From Metallyticus violacea (lineage: Eukaryota; Arthropoda; Insecta; Mantodea; Metallyticidae): a stretch of 64,000 nucleotides of DNA. The translations under genes were made by a program, and so were the position numbers. Below are positions 57,003 to 64,000 of the stretch, piece after piece. Location of the stretch: NCBI GenBank assembly GCA_030762175.1, contig CM060831.1, positions 83,242,001-83,306,000 on the forward strand, given 5' to 3'. The first letter of the stretch is position 1. Each line of letters opens with the position of its first letter. The notes below the pieces were generated by a model. The model made no database searches and was not told the DNA's origin. It was given only the letters and a program-made list of their open reading frames with translations.

Positions 57003-57253
57003 TGCCCTCTTTTTTACTACTGAGGCACCACAGGCAGTGGACACTGATGATATATGAGATGAAATGATATATTGGGAAAGGATTTTTTAGGAAGGAAACA
57101 TTCCAGGCCTAAGTTTAGGGTCCCTCCCCAGCATTTGCCATTAATGAGGACTGAGGAAAATTGGAAAAAACCTCAGTCAGGAAGGACAGTCCTGGTGGGA
57201 TTCGACCTCCAGCTCATGAGTCTGCACTTTGATTGCCTCAGCCACTCGTGTTC
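57003..57253 (-). mobile_element. SINE family 2
   Basis: Inverted copy with ACTACTGAGGCACCACAGGC and ATTCCAGGCCTAAGTTTAG; the head end reads GATTGCCTCAGCCAC. Confidence 0.8.
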
Positions 57254-57375
57254 TCTTTAATTAGCTAAAAGGTGTAATGCATAGTGTTTTAGGTGATTTT
57301 TGTAGTTCAAGAAAAATGTGGTCAATGTTGTTTAAGTCTTGTACTTACGAAGCTGTTGACAATGGAGTGGCAATC

Positions 57376-57560
57376 TACTTCAACTCATGTATACACATTC
57401 TTACACTAACTCCATTCACTTACTCTTAAGTAAGACGCGTTTCGGGAGAATCTCTCCCATCTTCAGTTGCTGAAGATGGGAGAGATTCTCCCGAAACGCG
57501 TCTTACTTAAGAGTAAGTGAATGGAGTTAGTGTAAGAATGTGTATACATGAGTTGAAGTA
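57376..57560. repeat. Perfect 91-bp palindrome with 3-base centre, hammerhead-like core on each strand
   Basis: 57376-57466 is the exact complement of 57470-57560, separated by TTG. Each arm, read outward from the centre, gives CTGAAGAT, stem GGGAGA/TCTCCC with loop GAT, GAAAC, and the self-complementary ACGCGT followed by C. It lies in a TRMT2A-like intron. Confidence 0.95.
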
Positions 57561-58528
57561 AATGTTGTTTAAGTTTAGCCAGTCTGTAATGTTTCGTCTT
57601 AATATTTACAGTTTGTATTTTGTCACAACTAAATGGTAAACGACAGCCACGCCACCATTATAATACTAATGCTCTATGAAGAAATATATATATTTAAGAA
57701 TCAGTATCTGAAATTGAAATAAGATACATCTAAAGACAGGAAGAACAACAAAAAATTTCAATTCAATTCTACACAAAGTTAATGACCAATTACTAATCAT
57801 ACCAGGTGCACGAAATATATTAAGCAATTCCTAATTGATCAATGTATTTTACTGTATAGGAGTATTTTGAGCACTTTGACTATTATGTGTGAAGCATTTA
57901 AATGCATGCTTGCTATACCTTAATATTGGCTGTACTTCATTATAATGTATTCAAATTGTATTGCATAATTGTACATATATTGATAAGTGTTTATATTTTT
58001 CTGACAAGTACTATCAGTACAAACTGATATTAAAATATAGAATATGAGAGGCTTTCAGCAAGTAATAAAACATATTTTAATTTTTCACTCAATAGTTTTC
58101 TTGGGAAAAAAAACAATATTTTAGTGTAGCATCTCTACACTTTCACTCATTCTTCATGAAAGTGACCTTTAAAATTAACACCTATAAACGCACGCTTGTT
58201 CTACAGAGAGCTCATGAGTACAATTATATTCCTGAAAACATTATGCTACAAATGTGAAGTTTTATGGTGCTCTGTGCATTATATCTCAGTTTACTAGGTT
58301 CTATTTTTTTTTATCCTGCAAAATGATCATATTAGCTAGTCAAAGCTTATACATTTAAGTGAATGGTTTTTAGAACAGTTAAACTCTAAGAACGTTTCCT
58401 TAAAATGTTTCTAATTGTATGGTGTTCCATGCTCTTATTAAATTAGATCATACTCGTGCATTTTTTTTTGTGCAACTTACTTCTAGAAAACAATACCTTT
58501 ACAGCTATCATTAAAAAAATGAGATTAC
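57561..58528. other. TRMT2A-like intron, no feature supported
   Basis: AT-rich intron sequence. Confidence 0.45.
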
Positions 58529-58760
58529 CTTTGCTATACACAGTCCTATTCCACCAGTTCCACAACATAAATCCAATACAGTAGTCTCTTCTGTAGGCTC
58601 CACTAATTCTATAATTGATGTGTAAAGAACTTCTGCACCCTTTGTATTAACTTGAAAATAAGATGAAGGTGCAAGCTGAAATGTTAAGTCCAACATATCT
58701 TCTTCTAGATGTGTTTTTCCATACAGATGTTCCATTTCTGGCAATGGCGCGCCAATAAGC
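58529..58760 (-). CDS. TRMT2A: TRMT2A-like protein, exon entering the methyltransferase domain
   Basis: Acceptor TTAATTTAG, donor GTAATC; phase 1 in, phase 0 out, 232 bases. It encodes LIGAPLPEMEHLYGKTHLEE, then LDLTFQLAPSSYFQVNTKGA, the F(F)QxNT motif that recognises RNA in RlmD/TrmA/TRMT2 enzymes, and VLDLCCGTGGIGLCIAK, SAM-binding motif I. Human TRMT2A has the same order. Upstream exons, expected to carry an RRM and the start, are right of base 64000 or not recognised in 58761-64000. Confidence 0.93.
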
Positions 58761-59329
58761 CTAAATTAACAAACACACACACACCAATATTACATTTAGC
58801 AATTTCCTTTCAACCAGCCACATTTTAAAATATGTGCAATGTTGAATGAAATCCATTTGAAACATCGATTAACCAGAAATGCGGTTTCAAGGCAAATGCC
58901 TTTTGTTCCTTTAGGAAAAAGGAAAAATAATTAATTAATATTTAAGTTTTATGAACCTTGAAAGTTATTCATCTAGTTTATTAGTACCCTAAGATAATTG
59001 TTAAAGAGTCTAATTTGTTAACATTAGGCTTAAAATTCCTAAATAAATATAAAGTTTTGTTATTTCACTATTTATTCACATACTCATACATGTAAGCAAA
59101 TGAAAGGTTAGTTTCTTTTGATTAACAGTGACAGGAAATGCAACAATACATTCCAATGTATTTTCGTCAAATAGAATTTCAACAATGCTGTATAACATGA
59201 AGATATTACATGTTAATTAATATCATGCAGGTAAACTTCTAACACACTTCACTTATAATATTTAACTTAGAACATGTTTTGGAACCAAAAACTATAGGTG
59301 TTATTTAAAAAATGAGAGAGAGGATTTTG
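58761..59329. other. TRMT2A-like intron, no feature supported
   Basis: AT-rich intron sequence. Confidence 0.45.
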
Positions 59330-59546
59330 TTGATCTGTTTTTTGTTTACGGACGCTCTTTTAACATCTCAGGTCAACAGCATCCCATTCAATTCAGGGCA
59401 TGAAACAGCCGAAATTTTGCTCAGAGGCCTCTTTATTCAGGCTTGAGGTTATTTACATCCTTTCTGAAGGAAATCATAAGATTTTTATGCTTGAAAAAAT
59501 TCACTGACCCTGGCTGGGGTTGAACCCTGATCTTGGGTCTACACTG
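59330..59546 (-). mobile_element. SINE family 1, diverged
   Basis: Inverted copy with TTACGGACGCTCTTTTAACA and GGGCATGAAACAGCCG; the head ends at the B box region. Confidence 0.8.
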
Positions 59547-59684
59547 GTTTTATATTTAATTTTCTTTTTCGCAGTTCTAGAACTTTCAAAATGATTTCAT
59601 TGCAACATGGCTCATACATAAGAAATCACAATCACAGGACATTATGGATGCATAGTAATTAGGTTTATCTTAATTAAGGATGAT

Positions 59685-59925
59685 TTTTAACACCTTTGAT
59701 AATTAGTATCTTATTTTATTCAGGGCATGAAATGGCTGATAATTTTGCTGAGATCTATTCTTTTGGGCTAGAAGTACTTTTATATGGCATAAATCTACAA
59801 CACAGGACCAATAATTTATTTCTCATATGAAGCAAGCTATACAGGATTTTTATGCCCTAAAAATACTTTGACTCTGACCAAATTTGAACCTGCAATCTTG
59901 GGATTACTGATCACCACTAGACTAC
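59685..59925 (-). mobile_element. SINE family 1, old diverged copy
   Basis: Recognisable by TTATTCAGGGCATGAAATGG, AGGATTTTTATGCCC and TTTGAACCTGCAATCTTGGG in the family order; strongly mutated. Confidence 0.7.
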
Positions 59926-61024
59926 ACAACCAACACATACACAGTAGTGTGGCCCTTATTTTTCATTTTTCTAAAGTTTAACTCCGTCCCCTCTATCTTG
60001 TTCCAATCAGCAAAACATGATTTGTGTAAATTTTCAGTTCAATAAAGCAATTCTTTGTAACCCTCAAATGTTTTGAAATCAGAACATAGTATATGCAATG
60101 ATTAATTTCACACAAAAGCGATACACTTTCCTATTACAACTATTTTCTTTTTTCTTCTTAGAAAGTGTATGTGGACATCCTGGCAACCCCAGCAATTGTT
60201 TAAAAACATTCCAAATAAAATATCCCAAAACTTAATTTGAAAATTTCAAAGAACATGAGAAATTTAAGAAATAATGTTATTATTTTATATAGCTTCTATA
60301 AGGGAAACATTTTTTTACAATTTATATAGAATTAAAACATGTGAAAGGACGAACATGGAATATTATTTCTTTTCCCTTAGAGAGGATTTAGTAGCAATTG
60401 GGTATTTTTTATGGTATCTGGCAACAATCTGTAAAACAATTGGTTTGTTTCATCTTTTGTGATAATGTTATTGTATTGTAATCCTGAATGAATTTGACTT
60501 CTCTTTCTGCATTCATTCACAAGTATCTTCTCAAGTTTTTCAATTCCACTTTTGTAACCAGAATCGTCCTTCCAAGTTGCAGAGTGTTTGCCAAGAAGAT
60601 AGACGCTGATAGAAAATCTCGCAAAGTAAATTTTTGTATCAGGAGTTACAAAAGATGAAAATTATGTTTGTAAAAGAAAAGCCATTTTGGCGCAAACATA
60701 CTTTAGTTGACTTTTTTCTTTTTAAACTTTGTTTGCTTCCGGTATAGCTTCTGCCATATTTCCTTTAACCAATGTTGAAACATTGTCATCAAGTAAGAAT
60801 AGCGCCAAAGTTTTGGAAACTAAGTATCAGAGATGGTTTGAAAATATTTTTGCAGCAGCATTACTGATTTCTAGATCAATATCCTGATAATTTATGACTA
60901 GAATTGCAGACAAGGAAAAAACGTTTGTGGAAATTATAGACAATCTTTTTGATAAATCATGTTCATATACTTTTGGACAAATGACGAGGAATTTTCACTG
61001 TTGCCACCACCACCAATGCTTTGG
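59926..61024. other. No recognised feature
   Basis: AT-rich sequence in or upstream of the TRMT2A-like gene; no exon recognised. Confidence 0.4.
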
Positions 61025-61315
61025 TTTTTTTTTTTTGACTGGTTTATTTATGGACACTCTTTAACATTTCAGGTCATCAGCATCCCATTCAACTCAGGGC
61101 GTGAAACAGTCGACAAATTTTGCTCAGGCTCTTTCAGGCTTGAGGTTCTTTTCCGTAAATGTACGACACAGGACCAATGGCTTTACCTCCCTTCCAAAGG
61201 AAGCCATACTTAGGATTTTTTTACGCCCGAAAAAATTCATCGGTCCTGGCCGGGTTCGAACCCGCGATTTTGGGTTTAGGAGGCAAGTATGGTAACCACT
61301 ACACCACCAGGACCG
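61025..61315 (-). mobile_element. SINE family 1 with 9-bp target duplication
   Basis: Inverted copy flanked by ATGCTTTGG (61016-61024 and 61316-61324). The head is intact with B box GGGTTCGAACCC on the complement. A short internal deletion removes part of the GAGAGGCCTC region. Confidence 0.92.
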
Positions 61316-61639
61316 ATGCTTTGGCTTCTTGATGTTGAATCGTCAGTTTTTGATGTAGCAAACCAATTAGTAGCAAAATGTTCCATATCTTCATATATCC
61401 TCTTTTCCCCTGGCAATTTCCATTGCAGTGCGCTTCAGTGCTGTTTCATCCTAGTGTTTCAGTTTTTGATCTACACCAACCATGCAGCTTAGTCGTCCTT
61501 TTTAGTACCGAAGAATTTTTCACAAAAAGACATTTCTTTTTTCTTGCCTAGAGTTCTAGTCAGAATTTTCTGTAAATCTGTCCATTCATTATAGAGTTTG
61601 TACTATAATGGTAATATAACCTATACATATATGTTGTTC

Positions 61640-61700
61640 ATGCTAAATCCTTATTTAAACCAGGGCATATTTTGGAAACACTCGCTTCCATCATCAGTTG
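61640..61700 (-). repeat. Hammerhead-like relic
   Basis: Minus strand reads CTGATGAT (61697-61690), GGAA, a loop, TTCC, then AAAATATG where GAAACGCG would be expected; the differences are mostly C-to-T or G-to-A at CpG positions. Confidence 0.45.
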
Positions 61701-61935
61701 TTAACCGAGTACCATTAGATAGTGTAGGATATATATGAATAACTTATGCAGTAGTCTGTTCTTTTAGTAGGAATCCTTGCTTTTTGCCAAATAATGGGAA
61801 CTTCTTGAATCACCATTGTTGCACTTTCATTTGTTGTAAGATTTACAACTTTAACACTGTAGAAAAAAAAAGTTTAAAACTATCTGCTCAAAGATAGTTT
61901 AGCTCCGATGATCTGGAAGTTTATTACTGATAAGG

Positions 61936-62060
61936 TTTATTTATGAATGCTCTTTAACATCTTAGGTCATCAGTATTCCCATTCAATTCAGGGCATTCTT
62001 TTTTGTGTTGTAAATGTATGACACCGGACCCACTGCTTTACTTCCCTTCTGAAGGAACAG
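61936..62060 (-). mobile_element. SINE family 1, partial
   Basis: Inverted 3' half: TTTATTTATGAATGCTCTTT to CTTCTGAAGGAA; head missing. Confidence 0.8.
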
Positions 62061-62569
62061 ATGATTTGAAATGCAGCCAACAAGAGAGACATAACACATT
62101 TACTTAAAACTACCAGAAGTTGTTGATTTTAAGTATAGGAAACAATGCATGAAAGTCACTTTACACCAGTATGAGCAGTCGGGAAGCTGCAGAAACAGTA
62201 TCTTTAGTTACAAAATAAGACAATGAGGCAATAATAATATAAAAATTACTTTATGGATTAAGAGTTCAAACCTGCATGTTAGAGGGTTGCCTTGCAATGG
62301 TCAGATTGAGATGCAAATTTTAATAGAATTTTTTTTTGATTGGAACAAGAGGGGGATGGGAACATCAAACTACCAATACAGCGGAAAATTACCAATAGCT
62401 AAAGGCCAGTTGCAATACACAGCAGAAAAGGAATAAGTATGTAAGGAATGAATTATTTAAATCGTGCTAAATGTATTATTTAATAACAAATGGGCTTGGT
62501 ATTCATTCCTTCTAGAAATTTATTCCTGATCATTGACAAGGAGCTGATATACTTGTTTTGAGAGAACTA
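62061..62569. other. No recognised feature
   Basis: AT-rich sequence. Confidence 0.4.
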
Positions 62570-63300
62570 CAGGCTATTCAAAAAGAAGGAACAGATTTCA
62601 AACATTTTCTTCTTCTAAATTACAAAAGGTAGAACCATTATTCCAGCGTTCCTGGACACTCAAAAGTTTAAAATTTGAACAGTCCAGGTAGAAGTTCCAA
62701 TCACAGCGCTGTTGCTTGCCATGTTGATTGTCTGTAGTAAAATGGCGACACAACAGGAAAAAGCATTTTGTGCACTGCAATTAGCAAAACTAAGAGTCCA
62801 TTATTGGAGTTCAATGTGCTTTTCGCCATAATTTTAATAAACAACCACCTGCGCATAAGTAGATTTACCAGTGGCATTAAAAATTTCCAGAAGATGGTGG
62901 CATCTGCAAACGGAAAAGCACAGGACGCCCACGCACATCAAATGAAAATGTCGAGTGTATATGTACAGAGTCCAAAAAATCCACAGCACGAGCAAGCAAG
63001 GAACTGAACATTCCTCAACCAACGGATGGCGTTGCACCTGAAGCCATACAAACTGCAGTTATTATAAGCATTGCACCCTGATAACCACAACAAAGGTACG
63101 AATTTTGCATTATCATGCCAGATGATATGAAGAAGACGATTTCTGAACGATTAATTTTTTCCAATGAATTCACTTTTCATCTTTCCGGTACAGTTAATCG
63201 GCATAACATTAGAATTTGGGCAGGTGAAAATCCTATGTCAGTTATTGAACACAAGATTCACCAAAGATTAAAGTCTGCTGTGCCATATGTGTAAACAAAG
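62570..63300 (+). pseudogene. Mariner-like family B, 5' half
   Basis: The terminus CAGGCTATTCAAAAAGAAGG leads to ATG 62742 (ATQQEKAFCALQLAK), the N-terminus typical of this transposase family. After frameshifts, 63127-63290 encodes KKTISERLIFSNEFTFHLSG and VNRHNIRIWAGENP, where the catalytic Asp of FSDE is Asn. The element stops at about 63300, close to Penelope-like sequence that starts on the other strand, so its 3' half was lost or displaced. Confidence 0.78.
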
Positions 63301-63387
63301 TTTAAGGATTAATTGATATCATTGTATGATTCAGTTGAACTACACATTCTTAAAGATTCACTTGCTTTTCATAAATGTATGGAACCG

Positions 63388-63417
63388 GTTTCGAGAACAT
63401 TTTGTTCCCATCTTCAG
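63388..63417 (-). ncRNA. Hammerhead-ribozyme-like motif next to a Penelope-like ORF
   Basis: On the minus strand: CTGAAGAT (63417-63410), stem strands GGGAACA and TGTTCTC (one G-T pair) with an AAA loop, GAAAC, and the self-complementary ACCGGT followed by T. This is the order CUGANGA, stem II, GAAA, short stem III, cleavage position of a type I hammerhead, except for one extra base after CUGANGA. It begins six bases after the stop of the ORF 63423-64000. Hammerheads are known in Penelope-like elements. Activity is untested. Confidence 0.5.
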
Positions 63418-63422
63418 CCAGG

Positions 63423-64000
63423 CTAAAGTTCAACTGTCGGACCATTCGTTGAGCTGTGGGAATGTATATTCTGATCTGGTGGTGGTGTGATAAACTTGTA
63501 GTTTATGTTTTCATCCCAGACAATGTCGAAGTTCATTATGCTGTCTTTGTATTTGTAGATGTAGATTTTCTCCCAGGTTGCTAATTCCGTAGGTCCTTGT
63601 ACTGATTTTAATAATTTTGTTTTATTTATTATGTCGTGATTTTGTGTCCAAAAATGATATGCTACTGCTGATTTCTCTATTTGCTTGTACTTTATGTTCC
63701 TGAAATGTTCCTTTAACCGTGTGCCTATGTTTCTCTTTGTTTTCCCTATGTAGATTTTTTCACATTCTGCACAGTTTATTTTGTAAATACCTGATTTTTC
63801 TTCTTGTGGAATACTGTCATTAACATTATCCATCAGCAAATTTTGAACATTAAATCTATTAATCGGTGCCAACCTGATATTAAAATATTTAAGAATATTC
63901 TGAAATTTTTTTGTGGCCCATGGATGATATGTGAATTTTTTAAAAATAAGTTTATCTTTTGTTGCTGAAAGTGTTGTGGTTTCTTTGATATGTCTCTTGA
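63423..64000 (-). CDS. Penelope-like retroelement protein, C-terminal part with GIY-YIG endonuclease
   Basis: Open from the window edge to TAG at 63423, about 190 codons visible, with the start and the reverse transcriptase beyond 64000. It reads TYHPWATKKFQNILKYFNIR-type linker, then the GIY-YIG domain: SGIYKINCAECEKIYIGKTK (the GIY and YIG strands with a CxxC-like pair between them), RNIGTRLKEHFRNIK with the catalytic Arg and following helix, and KSAVAYHFWTQNHDI, ending in a Glu-containing helix (LATWEKIYIYKYKDS). This arrangement, a GIY-YIG nuclease after a reverse transcriptase, defines Penelope-like elements; the nuclease nicks DNA for insertion. The visible part has no stop, so the copy may be young. 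A hammerhead-like motif follows its stop. Confidence 0.88.
   Translation of the reverse strand, partial: KRHIKETTTLSATKDKLIFKKFTYHPWATKKFQNILKYFNIRLAPINRFNVQNLLMDNVNDSIPQEEKSGIYKINCAECEKIYIGKTKRNIGTRLKEHFRNIKYKQIEKSAVAYHFWTQNHDIINKTKLLKSVQGPTELATWEKIYIYKYKDSIMNFDIVWDENINYKFITPPPDQNIHSHSSTNGPTVEL

Overview
This window looks like an arthropod, most probably insect, nuclear genome. The evidence is intron-split genes with GT-AG junctions, AT-rich introns, many decayed mariner-type transposons, two tRNA-derived SINE families, long microsatellites, a Penelope-like retroelement and a decayed Polinton/Maverick (adintovirus-like) element. A more exact placement is not possible from the sequence alone.

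Two host genes are supported, both on the minus strand. The first is an SLC1-family (glutamate/neutral amino-acid transporter fold) gene with four exons at 21455-21835, 17636-17999, 9701-10086 and 1270-1524. Reading phases match across all three introns and give about 462 codons; only a short N-terminal exon is missing. Its sodium- and substrate-binding motifs are altered. The second is a TRMT2A-like tRNA m5U methyltransferase, of which the last three exons are here (58529-58760, 54403-54595, 47796-48838); the N-terminal exons lie beyond base 64000. Its fold and SAM motifs are intact, but the catalytic Cys and Glu positions read Ser and Gln, and it ends in a long Arg/Gly/Pro-rich tail.

Layout: 1-22 kb is the SLC1 gene with introns full of mariner relics and a 1-kb trinucleotide repeat. 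22-33 kb is intergenic and holds a LINE fragment, nested mariners, SINEs, a diverged ~140-bp satellite and two foldback sequences. 33.26-40.68 kb is a Polinton-like remnant with inverted terminal repeats and minus-strand relics of integrase, capsid-associated genes and an adenovirus-type protease. 41-47.5 kb is repeats. 47.8-64 kb is the TRMT2A-like gene with nested transposons, then the 3' end of a Penelope-like element at the window edge.

The least ordinary signals are: the TRMT2A-like protein that has probably lost catalysis; the SLC1 paralog with a broken cation motif; and a set of foldback sequences sharing a hammerhead-ribozyme-like layout, one of which lies six bases after the Penelope-like stop codon and one of which is a perfect 91-bp palindrome. 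Target-site duplications let several insertions be ordered in time.
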